A stretch of 5,910 nt of DNA from Pseudomonas sp. (GCA_003525045.1 DQGF01000537.1:1-5910), one strand, 5' to 3'; shown: positions 1 through 5,910, numbered from the stretch's first letter. Program-made: numbers and translations. Notes: generated from the letters alone by a model not told the origin.

Positions 1-21
1 CTGTTCAAACGGATCGTGCAT
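1..21 (-). CDS. crfX: CrfX-like small protein, N-terminus only (partial)
   Basis: The left edge cuts this minus-strand gene after seven codons, which read MHDPFEQ from an ATG at 21-19. A good Shine-Dalgarno, GAGAGG, lies 5 nt upstream of the ATG. The start is 64 bp downstream of the cmaX stop. In Pseudomonas, the gene after cmaX in the cmaX-crfX-cmpX-sigX-oprF region is crfX, a small protein of poorly defined function, and I recall its homologues beginning with a very similar MHDPFE peptide. The identification rests on this short peptide plus synteny. The existence of a gene start here is better supported than its name. Confidence 0.6.
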
Positions 22-85
22 ACGCACCTCTCGTGATGTCTGTGAAAAGACGCGATCAAATTTGCCCAGGTCACATGGCGCATCT
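22..85. other. cmaX-crfX intergenic gap
   Basis: This 64-bp gap separates the cmaX stop from the crfX start. On the minus strand it holds the crfX ribosome binding site (GAGAGG, about 5 nt before the ATG). I see no hairpin followed by a T-run, so no terminator separates the two genes and cotranscription is possible. I could not pick out a convincing promoter. Confidence 0.5.
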
Positions 86-1081
86 TCAGACCCAGCGCAA
101 ACGTCGGAATAACCACCACTGCCCCAGCGCCACCGAGAGCATCAACACACAGGCGATGAGGAAGCCAAAGGGGCTTTCGGAGAACGGAATTCCGCCGACG
201 TTGATCCCCAGAAGACCGGTCAGAAAACTCATCGGCAAAAAGATCCCGGTGATGATCCCGAAGCGGTACATCGTGCGGTTCATGCGCACGCTCAAACGTC
301 TATCTTCGGCCTCCAGGACCAGCCCCACCCGCTCCCGGGTCAATTCCAGCTCCTCGAGATAGCGAGTCAGGCTGTTGTTCAATTCGTTCCAGTAATCGCC
401 ATCGTCCTCGACGAACCAGGGCAATTTTATCCGCGTCAACTGACCGAAAATATCCCGTTGCGGAGCGAGAAAGCGCTTCAGCGCAGCCGCCCTGCGCCGG
501 ATCTGCAAAACGGCTCCATGCTCGGGGGTGTACCGTTCGTCGGCATCCAGCTTTTCTTCTTCCTCATCGACCACTTCCGAGAGGCAGCTGACCAGATCCT
601 GCACTTTATTGGTGAGGTACTGAGCCATATAAAGGATGATTTCGGAGGCGGTTTTCGGCCCCTTGCCTTCGGCGAGCTGCACCAGCAACTCATCAGTGGC
701 GCGCAACGGACGCAAGCGCAGAGAAATAACCCGCTGGGCCGACGCGAAAATCCGCACCGAGACCATGTCTTCCGGCTCGGCGCCCGGGTTCAGGTTGACC
801 CCGCGCAAAAATAGCAACAGTTCGCTGTCGGAAAGCTGTAAAAGTCGCGGCCGGGTGTTTTCTTCAAGCAACAAATCGCAGCTGAATTCACTCAGACCGC
901 TGGATTTGCGCAGCCAGGTCTGGGTTTGCGGGTGACTGCGATCCCAGTGCAGCCACAGGCTTTCATGGGCCTGCAGCTGCAAGTCATCGAGTTCAGTCCG
1001 GGCTATCGAACGCGCACCGCCTTTACCGTCCAGCACCAGGGCATGCACCAGCCCCCACTGCGCGTTTTCTTCCTCGAACAT
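86..1081 (-). CDS. cmaX: CorA/ZntB-family divalent cation transporter (CmaX)
   Basis: This 331-residue inner-membrane protein belongs to the CorA metal ion transporter superfamily, ZntB branch. Most of it is a cytoplasmic alpha/beta and helical funnel (about residues 1-265), rich in Glu, Asp and Arg. Two transmembrane helices sit at the C-terminus (about 271-291 and 305-326), followed by a basic tail RRLRWV. The pore signature after TM1 reads G-I-N (292-294), where CorA Mg2+ channels have G-M-N; GIN is typical of ZntB proteins. Family members form pentamers and move Zn2+ or other divalent cations, so the ion carried here is not settled by sequence. The ATG at 1081-1079 is preceded by AGGGG with a 5-nt spacer. 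The gene starts 38 bp after rraA, suggesting cotranscription, and is followed by crfX. By synteny it corresponds to P. aeruginosa cmaX. Length is normal and nothing looks broken. Confidence 0.93.
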   Translation of the reverse strand: MFEEENAQWGLVHALVLDGKGGARSIARTELDDLQLQAHESLWLHWDRSHPQTQTWLRKSSGLSEFSCDLLLEENTRPRLLQLSDSELLLFLRGVNLNPGAEPEDMVSVRIFASAQRVISLRLRPLRATDELLVQLAEGKGPKTASEIILYMAQYLTNKVQDLVSCLSEVVDEEEEKLDADERYTPEHGAVLQIRRRAAALKRFLAPQRDIFGQLTRIKLPWFVEDDGDYWNELNNSLTRYLEELELTRERVGLVLEAEDRRLSVRMNRTMYRFGIITGIFLPMSFLTGLLGINVGGIPFSESPFGFLIACVLMLSVALGQWWLFRRLRWV

Positions 1082-1119
1082 CCTCGCCCCTATTCTTGAA
1101 ACAAAAAGCCAGCAGTGCG
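1082..1119. other. rraA-cmaX intergenic gap
   Basis: Only 38 bp separate the rraA stop (TAA, 1122-1120) from the cmaX ATG. The gap contains the cmaX ribosome binding site (AGGGG on the minus strand) and no terminator-like hairpin. This spacing is compatible with a two-gene transcript. Confidence 0.5.
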
Positions 1120-1611
1120 TTATTCAGGCATTTCAAGCGGGCTTGGCGAGATGATCACGCCGTTGTTGTCCGCATAGATGTAGTGACCCGGATGGAAGGT
1201 CACGCCAGCAAAGGTCACGGCCACGTTGAGATCGCCGATGCCGCGCTTGTCGGTCTTCATCGGGTGACTGGCCAGGGCCTGAACCCCCAGTTCGGTTTGC
1301 GCAATAACGTCAACGTCGCGGATGCAACCGTAGATCACCAGCCCTTCCCAGCCGTTTTTCGCAGCTTTTTCGGCCAGCATGTCGCCCAGCAGTGCGCGGC
1401 GCAGAGAACCGCCGCCGTCGACTACCAATACCTTGCCGTCTCCCTTGAGTTCGACCTGCTCCTTGACCAGCGAGTTATCTTCGAAGCACTTGATGGTCAC
1501 GATTTCGCCGCCGAAGGAATCTCGGCCGCCGAAATTGCTGAACATCGGTTCCAGCACCTGCACCAGCTCCGGATAGGCGTCGCACAGGTCAGGCGTGAGG
1601 TAATGTTTCAT
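1120..1611 (-). CDS. rraA: RraA-family protein (RNase E activity regulator / possible metal-dependent aldolase)
   Basis: This 163-residue protein is close to the 161 residues of E. coli RraA and has the whole RraA/HMG-CHA aldolase-like fold. Landmarks are [11 protein letters not shown] (25-35), [17 protein letters not shown] (61-77), the G-C-I-R-D turn (95-99) and [10 protein letters not shown] (146-155). E. coli RraA binds RNase E and inhibits it. Older annotations call the family MenG methyltransferase, which is wrong, as there is no SAM-binding motif. Unlike E. coli RraA, which as I remember it has R-Q at this turn, this protein has Asp77, then 20 residues, then Arg98-Asp99. That is the D-X20-R-D metal motif reported for P. 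putida HMG/CHA aldolase, so divalent-metal aldolase or oxaloacetate decarboxylase activity is possible. The start ATG (1611-1609) has AGGAG 7 nt upstream. It lies between the hydrolase (131 bp before) and cmaX (38 bp after). Confidence 0.93.
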   Translation of the reverse strand: MKHYLTPDLCDAYPELVQVLEPMFSNFGGRDSFGGEIVTIKCFEDNSLVKEQVELKGDGKVLVVDGGGSLRRALLGDMLAEKAAKNGWEGLVIYGCIRDVDVIAQTELGVQALASHPMKTDKRGIGDLNVAVTFAGVTFHPGHYIYADNNGVIISPSPLEMPE

Positions 1612-1742
1612 CGAGAAACTCCTGTAATGAGGAAGGCAGCACGAACATCACTGATGGAGCAGTCATCGAAAATGACCAGAACAGCATGACGCGTCATATC
1701 TTAGCCGCAAGCCGATCAGAGCGAAATGCCCTTGTTAGAGCA
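1612..1742. other. hydrolase-rraA intergenic region
   Basis: This 131-bp gap contains the rraA Shine-Dalgarno (AGGAG at 1619-1623, minus strand) and a perfect 12-bp palindrome, ATGACGCGTCAT, at 1686-1697. It presumably holds an rraA promoter, but no -35/-10 pair matches the sigma70 consensus well; TAAGAT at about 1699-1704 on the minus strand is the best -10 candidate. No hairpin followed by a T-run was found after the hydrolase stop, so read-through from the hydrolase cannot be excluded. Confidence 0.4.
1686..1697. promoter_or_regulatory. 12-bp perfect palindrome upstream of rraA
   Basis: ATGACGCGTCAT reads identically on both strands and lies about 75 bp before the rraA start, next to the candidate -10 hexamer TAAGAT. 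The position would suit a dimeric repressor or activator site. No known Pseudomonas operator was recognised, and one or two 12-bp palindromes are expected by chance in a window of this size. Confidence 0.2.
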
Positions 1743-2738
1743 TCAGGCTCGGATCGACGTGGCCAAATCCGGTTTTTCGCCGAGCAATGGCGTGCGCTGA
1801 TCCGCCAGCCAGCGGGCAACCAATGGCCAGACTTCGGCCTGGGCCGCTTTGCTGACGAGCATTTCCACGTGACCGAAATTGTCGCCAAAGCCCTGCTCGC
1901 GACCCAGGTTGATGAATTGCTTGTGTTCGGACCCCACCTGATCGAACAGTTTGCGACAGGCCCAGGCCGGATCTTGATGGTCGCCCGCAGCACTCACGGC
2001 CAGCACCGGCAACTGAACCTCGGCCAGTCCGGCCCACCAATCCTTGTCGGCATCGCCGAAGCGCCCGAACAGGCCGTACCAGCGCATGCTTTCCAGGGCC
2101 AGGCCGATCGGCTCGTCCTCCGGGCCGCGCTTGAGCCGTGAACCGGACAGCTGGGCGAAACGCTTGAGAATGAAGCGTCCGCCCCACTCCACCGGCGGAA
2201 TCTTCAACGGCCAGTAGGTGCGGCTGACCTGTGTACCAAAAAATGCCGCAGAGGCCACGACCGGTTCGCCGATGTACTCGCCACCCAATGCCGCGGCCAA
2301 GGTGATTCCGCCCAGCGAGTGACCGATCCAGTGCGGAATCTGGCCGCTCTGCTCACGAACGAAGGCGCCAATGGCCGGCAAATCGTAACGGGCGTAGTCG
2401 GCGACGCGGTTCTTGCGGTAGCTCTGGTTACGCTGGGACAGGCCATGGCCGCGCATTTCCGCAATCCACACATCGAATCCCAGGCGTGCCAGATAAGCGC
2501 CCAGCCCCAAACCTTTGGGGGAAAACCAGAACCGGCGATTGGAAAAGCTCCCGTGCAGCAGGATCACCGGCACGCCACGCACGGCCGGTTCGTCGGCCAT
2601 GCCGAGACGTGTCACCGCCAGTTCGACGGTGCCGTCAGGGCTGTTGCCGGGTTTCAAACGATAGACGTCTTCGCTCAGATCACCGCGCCGCTCGGCGCTG
2701 ATCAAGGCGACAGGAAAAAGGTTGCTGCTGCTTTGCAT
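1743..2738 (-). CDS. alpha/beta hydrolase (esterase/lipase-like)
   Basis: This 331-residue protein has the alpha/beta hydrolase fold with a complete apparent catalytic set. The oxyanion-hole segment is LLHGSFSN (60-67), the nucleophile elbow is G-H-S-L-G-G with Ser141, the acidic residue is probably Asp253 in SAAGDHQDPA (Asp256 is an alternative), and His290 sits in FGHVEML. A cap region lies around 165-240. No signal peptide or membrane helix is evident, so it is probably cytoplasmic. The substrate is unknown; carboxylic ester hydrolysis is the generic expectation. I start it at the ATG at 2738-2736. An in-frame ATG 81 bp upstream (2819) would translate straight through a rho-independent terminator hairpin and adds a peptide unlike the family. 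The ribosome binding site is weak and close (AAGAG, 4 nt). A promoter of its own must lie very near the start, or transcription must read through the terminator. Confidence 0.88.
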   Translation of the reverse strand: MQSSSNLFPVALISAERRGDLSEDVYRLKPGNSPDGTVELAVTRLGMADEPAVRGVPVILLHGSFSNRRFWFSPKGLGLGAYLARLGFDVWIAEMRGHGLSQRNQSYRKNRVADYARYDLPAIGAFVREQSGQIPHWIGHSLGGITLAAALGGEYIGEPVVASAAFFGTQVSRTYWPLKIPPVEWGGRFILKRFAQLSGSRLKRGPEDEPIGLALESMRWYGLFGRFGDADKDWWAGLAEVQLPVLAVSAAGDHQDPAWACRKLFDQVGSEHKQFINLGREQGFGDNFGHVEMLVSKAAQAEVWPLVARWLADQRTPLLGEKPDLATSIRA

Positions 2739-2751
2739 AATGCTCTTGCAC

Positions 2752-2782
2752 AAAAAAGGGCGGCTTCCAGAGGAGCCCGCCC
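2752..2782 (-). terminator. rho-independent terminator downstream of ppsA
   Basis: On the minus strand, GGGCGG at 2782-2777 pairs with CCGCCC at 2763-2758. The stem continues through C-T/A-G and C-C/G-G steps with a one-base bulge on each side, closing on a TCT loop. Six T residues follow at 2757-2752. The opposite strand has no T-run, so it acts in one direction. It most likely ends the ppsA transcript, giving a 3' untranslated region of about 210 nt that contains the REP doublet. The T-run ends only 13 nt before the hydrolase start codon. Confidence 0.8.
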
Positions 2783-2829
2783 TACTCGATTCTCTGAAGT
2801 GGCCAATCAATGACTGCACGACTGTTCAC

Positions 2830-2945
2830 CTGTGGCGAGCGAGCTTGCTCGCGCCGGGCTGCGCAGCAGCCCCAAAAATCCGACAGCCAGCGCCGGTTAT
2901 TGTGAGTGCTACGCACTCAAGCGGGAGCAAGCTCCCTCGCCACAG
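2830..2945. repeat. REP doublet (REPIN-like inverted pair), Pseudomonas type
   Basis: Two 25-bp ends, 2830-2854 and 2921-2945, are inverted copies of each other (23 of 25 positions match) and start CTGTGGCGAG. Each end contains its own hairpin: GCGAGC/GCTCGC around TT (2839-2852) and GGGAGC/GCTCCC around AA (2923-2936). Between them are two more perfect hairpins, GGGCTGC/GCAGCCC (2856-2872) and TGAGTGC/GCACTCA (2903-2919), and a short AT-containing spacer. This architecture is that of REPINs, which are non-autonomous REP doublets moved by REP-associated tyrosine transposases (RAYTs) and numerous in P. fluorescens genomes. No RAYT gene is in the window. The element begins 17 bp after the ppsA stop and lies before the ppsA terminator, so it should be transcribed into the ppsA mRNA tail. 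Confidence 0.85.
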
Positions 2946-2962
2946 ATTCCCCAATCACACCA

Positions 2963-5338
2963 TCAAACTGAGGCTTGACCTTCAGCCAGGAAGAACCAGG
3001 TTTCCAGTACGGAATCGGGGTTCAACGAAACGCTTTCGATGCCCTGCTCCATCAGCCACTTGGCCAGATCAGGGTGGTCCGAAGGGCCCTGACCGCAAAT
3101 GCCGATGTACTTGCCAGCCTTGTTGCAGGCCTGAATCGCATTGGCCAGCAGCTTCTTGACCGCCGGATTACGCTCGTCGAACAGGTGAGCGATGATCCCG
3201 GAGTCACGGTCCAGGCCCAGGGTCAGCTGAGTCAGGTCGTTGGAGCCGATAGAGAAGCCGTCGAAGAATTCGAGGAACTCTTCGGCGAGGATGGCGTTGG
3301 ATGGCAGTTCGCACATCATGATGATGCGCAGACCATTCTCGCCGCGGGCCAGGCCATTTTCGGCCAACAGATCGATCACTTGACTGGCTTCGCCCAGTGT
3401 ACGGACGAACGGCACCATGATTTCAACGTTGGTCAGGCCCATCTCGTTGCGCACACGCTTGAGGGCGCGGCACTCGAGCTCGAAGCAGTCACGGAACGCT
3501 TCGCTGATGTAACGCGAAGCACCGCGGAAGCCCAGCATCGGGTTTTCTTCTTCCGGCTCGTAGAGCTTGCCGCCGATCAGGTTCGCGTATTCGTTGGACT
3601 TGAAGTCCGACAGACGCACGATGACCTTTTTCGGGGTGAACGCAGCGGCCAGGGTGCTGATGCCTTCAACCAGTTTGTCGACATAGAAGCCAACCGGATC
3701 GTCGTAACCGGCGATGCGCTTGTCGACGCTGTCCTTGATGTCCTGCGGCAGACCGTCGTAGTTCAACAGCGCTTTCGGGTGAACACCGATCATGCGGTTG
3801 ATGATGAACTCCAGACGGGCCAGGCCCACACCGGCGTTCGGCAGTTGCGCGAAGTCGAAGGCGCGATCCGGGTTGCCGACGTTCATCATGATCTTGAACG
3901 GCAGATCAGGCATGGCGTCGACGGAGTTTTTCTTGATGTCGAAGCCCAGTTCACCTTCGAAGATGTAACCGGTGTCGCCTTCAGCGCAGGAAACGGTCAC
4001 GCCCTGGCCGTCTTGCAACAGCTGGGTGGCGTTGCCGCAACCGACCACGGCCGGGATGCCCAGCTCGCGCGCGATGATCGCCGCGTGGCAGGTACGGCCG
4101 CCACGGTTGGTGACGATGGCGCTGGCGCGCTTCATGACCGGTTCCCAGTCCGGGTCGGTCATGTCGGAGACCAGAACGTCGCCTGGCTGGACTTTGTCCA
4201 TCTCGGACACGTCCTTGATGATGCGGACCTTGCCGGCGCCGATGCGCTGGCCGATGGCGCGACCTTCAACCAGCACGGTGCCGGTTTCTTTCAACAGGTA
4301 ACGTTCCATGACGTTGGCCGAAGTGCGGCTCTTCACGGTTTCAGGACGCGCCTGAACGATGTAGAGCTTGCCGTCGTCGCCGTCTTTGGCCCATTCGATG
4401 TCCATCGGGCACTTGTAGTGCTTCTCGATGATCATTGCTTGTTTGGCCAGCTCGCTGACTTCGGCGTCGCTCAGGCAGAAACGTGCGCGATCAGCCTTGT
4501 CCACGTCGATGGTCTTGACCGACTTACCGGCCGTGGCGACTTCGCCGTAGATCATCTTGATGGCTTTGCTGCCCAGGTTGCGACGCAGGATAGCCGGACG
4601 ACCGGCTGCCAGCGTGCCTTTGTGGACGTAGAACTCATCCGGGTTCACCGCGCCTTGTACGACGGTTTCACCCAGGCCGTAGGCGCCGGTGATAAACACC
4701 ACGTCACGGAAGCCCGATTCGGTATCGAGGGTGAACATCACGCCGGCCGTGCCGGTTTCGGAGCGAACCATGCGCTGCACGCCGGCCGACAGGGCTACCA
4801 GCTTGTGGTCGAAGCCTTGATGGACGCGGTAGGAAATGGCCCGATCGTTGAAAAGGGAGGCGAACACCTCCTTGGCGGCGCGAATGACGTTTTCGACACC
4901 ACGGATGTTCAGGAAGGTTTCCTGCTGACCGGCGAAGGATGCGTCCGGCAGGTCTTCAGCGGTAGCGGAAGAGCGCACGGCCACGGCCATGTCAGGGTTG
5001 CCGGCCGACAGCGTGGCGAACGCGGTGCGGATTTCGGCGTTGAGCTTCTCGGGGAATTCGGCTTCCATGATCCATTGGCGGATCTGCGCGCCGGTCTTGG
5101 CCAGGGCGTTCACATCGTCAACGTCCAGGGCGTCGAGCGCGGCATGGATCTGATCGTTCAGGCCGCTCAGCTCAAGAAAATCACGATAAGCCTGAGCTGT
5201 CGTGGCGAAGCCACCGGGCACCGATACACCGGCACCGGCCAGGTTACTGATCATCTCGCCCAGGGATGCGTTCTTGCCCCCCACATGCTCTACATCATGG
5301 ACGCCGAGCTTATCGAGGGAAACTACGTACTCTACCAA
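2963..5338 (-). CDS. ppsA: phosphoenolpyruvate synthase (pyruvate, water dikinase)
   Basis: This 791-residue cytoplasmic enzyme converts pyruvate, ATP and water to PEP, AMP and phosphate, feeding gluconeogenesis. Domain order is that of the family. The N-terminal ATP-grasp nucleotide domain (about 15-340) includes [10 protein letters not shown] (20-29), [20 protein letters not shown] (121-140) and QARPET (329-334). The swivelling phosphohistidine domain (about 365-460) has GGRTCHAAI with catalytic His418 and regulatory Thr416. The C-terminal pyruvate/PEP TIM barrel (about 480-790) includes [11 protein letters not shown] (694-704) and the catalytic Cys748 in [11 protein letters not shown]. Length is normal. 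The start is TTG (5338-5336): GGAGAGA lies 5 nt upstream and no ATG or GTG fits the family N-terminus [12 protein letters not shown]. It diverges from ppsR, whose product should phosphorylate Thr416. Codon use is extreme: TTA and CTA (Leu) never occur and TCA (Ser) only near the end, consistent with high expression. Confidence 0.97.
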   Translation of the reverse strand: MVEYVVSLDKLGVHDVEHVGGKNASLGEMISNLAGAGVSVPGGFATTAQAYRDFLELSGLNDQIHAALDALDVDDVNALAKTGAQIRQWIMEAEFPEKLNAEIRTAFATLSAGNPDMAVAVRSSATAEDLPDASFAGQQETFLNIRGVENVIRAAKEVFASLFNDRAISYRVHQGFDHKLVALSAGVQRMVRSETGTAGVMFTLDTESGFRDVVFITGAYGLGETVVQGAVNPDEFYVHKGTLAAGRPAILRRNLGSKAIKMIYGEVATAGKSVKTIDVDKADRARFCLSDAEVSELAKQAMIIEKHYKCPMDIEWAKDGDDGKLYIVQARPETVKSRTSANVMERYLLKETGTVLVEGRAIGQRIGAGKVRIIKDVSEMDKVQPGDVLVSDMTDPDWEPVMKRASAIVTNRGGRTCHAAIIARELGIPAVVGCGNATQLLQDGQGVTVSCAEGDTGYIFEGELGFDIKKNSVDAMPDLPFKIMMNVGNPDRAFDFAQLPNAGVGLARLEFIINRMIGVHPKALLNYDGLPQDIKDSVDKRIAGYDDPVGFYVDKLVEGISTLAAAFTPKKVIVRLSDFKSNEYANLIGGKLYEPEEENPMLGFRGASRYISEAFRDCFELECRALKRVRNEMGLTNVEIMVPFVRTLGEASQVIDLLAENGLARGENGLRIIMMCELPSNAILAEEFLEFFDGFSIGSNDLTQLTLGLDRDSGIIAHLFDERNPAVKKLLANAIQACNKAGKYIGICGQGPSDHPDLAKWLMEQGIESVSLNPDSVLETWFFLAEGQASV

Positions 5339-5343
5339 GGTGA

Positions 5344-5350
5344 TCTCTCC
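5344..5350 (-). promoter_or_regulatory. ribosome binding site that fixes the ppsA TTG start
   Basis: GGAGAGA on the minus strand lies 5 nt before the TTG at 5338-5336, an optimal spacing. In the reading frame upstream there is no ATG or GTG nearby, so this site is what supports the non-ATG start. Confidence 0.75.
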
Positions 5351-5375
5351 ACTAACTGTGTTGGATAAGCTCAGA

Positions 5376-5395
5376 AGCCGGCTGCTCCGCGGAGC
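5376..5395. repeat. two abutting palindromes in the ppsA leader
   Basis: AGCCGGCT (5376-5383) and GCTCCGCGGAGC (5384-5395) are perfect palindromes placed end to end, about 45 bp upstream of the ppsA TTG. In RNA the second could fold as GCTC/GAGC closing a CGCG loop. If ppsA is transcribed from the candidate promoter near 5470, both lie in its untranslated leader. The function is unknown and chance is a real alternative. Confidence 0.25.
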
Positions 5396-5512
5396 GTTTG
5401 CCAGCTGTATGGCCTGGACCTGGAAAATAAGTGAGAATGCGGGCCACTGGCGGCCGGCAAATCGCGCCTATCATATCCAAGAATGATCATTAGCTTAAGG
5501 CCCAAGGTGCAA

Positions 5513-5910
5513 ATGAAACGATCTGCCTTCTTTATTTCCGACGGTACCGGCATCACAGCCGAAACCCTCGGCCAAAGCCTTCTGGCGCAGTTCGAAAACA
5601 TTACCTTCAGCAAATTCACGCGACCGTACATCGACAACGCGGATAAAGCGCGGGCCATGGTACAACAAATCAACAAGGCCGCCGAAAACGACGGCTTCCG
5701 GCCGATCATCTTCGACACCATCGTCAATCAGGACATCCGTGAGATCCTCGCAACGTCCAATGGTTTCATGATCGACATTTTCTCGACCTTTCTGGCGCCG
5801 CTTGAACAGGAACTGACCGAGCATTCTTCCTACACCGTCGGCAAGTCGCACTCGATTGGCAGCAGCACCAATTACATGGAGCGCATCGAGGCGGTGAACT
5901 TCGCCCTCGA
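5513..5910 (+). CDS. ppsR: PEP synthase regulatory protein (PSRP), 5' part
   Basis: This open frame runs from ATG 5513 off the right edge without a stop, giving 132 complete codons of a protein that is usually about 270 residues. The N-terminus, [20 protein letters not shown], is diagnostic of the DUF299 (PSRP/PDRP) family: bifunctional serine/threonine kinases using ADP and phosphorylases using inorganic phosphate. Family members inactivate PEP synthase or pyruvate phosphate dikinase by phosphorylating a threonine beside the catalytic histidine, and reverse it when phosphate is high. Further family-like stretches are [16 protein letters not shown] and VGKSHSIGS. The nucleotide-binding P-loop and the C-terminal half lie beyond the window and cannot be checked. 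AAGG at 5504-5507 sits 5 nt before the ATG. It is divergent from ppsA, its expected target, with 174 bp between the start codons. Confidence 0.95.
   Translation, partial: MKRSAFFISDGTGITAETLGQSLLAQFENITFSKFTRPYIDNADKARAMVQQINKAAENDGFRPIIFDTIVNQDIREILATSNGFMIDIFSTFLAPLEQELTEHSSYTVGKSHSIGSSTNYMERIEAVNFAL

Larger units (their letters stand above)
2739..2962. other. ppsA-hydrolase intergenic region
   Basis: The 224-bp region holds, in transcription order on the minus strand, 17 bp after the ppsA stop, the REP doublet (2945-2830), about 47 bp of plain sequence, the terminator (2782-2752) and the weak hydrolase ribosome binding site. No good promoter for the hydrolase was found; TTGATT at about 2807-2812 on the minus strand could be a -35, but no matching -10 follows. 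Confidence 0.5.
5339..5512. promoter_or_regulatory. divergent ppsA/ppsR control region
   Basis: The 174-bp region must carry the promoters of both genes. A shared AT-rich core at 5469-5475 reads TATCAT on the plus strand (toward ppsR) and TATGAT on the minus strand (toward ppsA, 5475-5470), each matching five of six bases of the sigma70 -10. For ppsA, TTAAGC at 5498-5493 is a weak -35 at 17 bp, which would give a leader of roughly 120 nt; for ppsR no good -35 is seen and the leader would be about 30 nt. Other marks are the palindromes AATGATCATT (5482-5491), GCTCCGCGGAGC (5384-5395) and AGCCGGCT (5376-5383). No sigma54 -24/-12 element or clear HexR site was found. The promoter calls are inference from pattern alone. 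Confidence 0.4.

Noticed and set aside
1096..1689. A 197-codon plus-strand open frame opposite rraA.
   Set aside because: It is a shadow of rraA, which has full family motifs, normal length and a proper ribosome binding site.
1735..2187. A 150-codon minus-strand frame overlapping the hydrolase in another frame.
   Set aside because: It is Arg/Gly/Pro-rich, as expected for an out-of-frame translation of high-GC DNA, and it overlaps the region encoding Asp253 and His290 of the hydrolase.
2739..2819. A 27-residue N-terminal extension of the hydrolase from an upstream ATG at 2819.
   Set aside because: The extension runs through the terminator hairpin and T-run, has no clear ribosome binding site, and does not look like the family N-terminus.
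2830..2945. Could the clustered hairpins be a CRISPR repeat, an integron attachment site or a small RNA gene?
   Set aside because: There is only one inverted pair, no regularly spaced direct repeats, no adjacent integrase or cas gene, and the end sequence matches Pseudomonas REP elements.
2975..5368. A 797-codon open frame on the plus strand covering nearly all of ppsA.
   Set aside because: It lies in exact codon register with ppsA on the opposite strand. Its stops would correspond to sense codons TTA, CTA and TCA, which ppsA almost never uses; the single TCA, near the ppsA end, is exactly where the open frame is closed. It is a by-product of codon bias, its product resembles nothing I recognise, and ppsA is unmistakable.
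5476..5496. A possible Fur box around AATGATCATT upstream of ppsR.
   Set aside because: The half-site spacing does not fit the 19-bp Fur consensus, and neither neighbour is an iron gene.
5371..5851. Two minus-strand open frames opposite the start of ppsR.
   Set aside because: The plus strand here encodes the DUF299 N-terminus with a good ribosome binding site; the minus-strand frames show no recognisable motifs.

Overview
The window looks like core chromosome of a Pseudomonas, most likely of the P. fluorescens lineage. The reasons are the high G+C content, the protein sequences, a REP-type doublet with the CTGTGGCGAGGGAGCTTGC-type end common in that group, and a gene order that I recall (not searched) as matching P. 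aeruginosa PA1774-PA1769: crfX, cmaX, rraA, esterase, ppsA, ppsR. No phage, insertion sequence, CRISPR, tRNA or rRNA was seen.

Layout: the minus strand carries almost everything. Reading right to left it holds ppsA (phosphoenolpyruvate synthase, TTG start, 5338-2963); a 224-bp gap with a REP doublet (2830-2945) and a rho-independent terminator (2752-2782); an alpha/beta hydrolase (2738-1743); rraA (1611-1120); a CorA/ZntB-type transporter, cmaX (1081-86); and the first seven codons of a further gene, probably crfX (21-1). On the plus strand, diverging from ppsA, is the 5' part of ppsR (5513 to the window end), the kinase/phosphorylase that controls PEP synthase.

How the genes relate: ppsA and ppsR form an enzyme/regulator pair. 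PpsA makes PEP from pyruvate and ATP for gluconeogenesis. PSRP-family proteins switch PEP synthase off and on by phosphorylating the threonine two residues before its catalytic histidine (here Thr416 and His418). rraA and cmaX are only 38 bp apart and may be cotranscribed. cmaX and crfX belong to the membrane/envelope cluster that leads to cmpX, sigX and oprF in Pseudomonas. The hydrolase has no assigned role.

Nothing here is a clearly new system. The points most worth a second look are: an RraA that carries the D-X20-R-D metal motif of HMG/CHA aldolases; a REP doublet whose only two arm differences preserve the local hairpins and break the long one; a strong terminator ending 13 nt before the hydrolase start codon; and possible overlapping divergent -10 elements between ppsA and ppsR.
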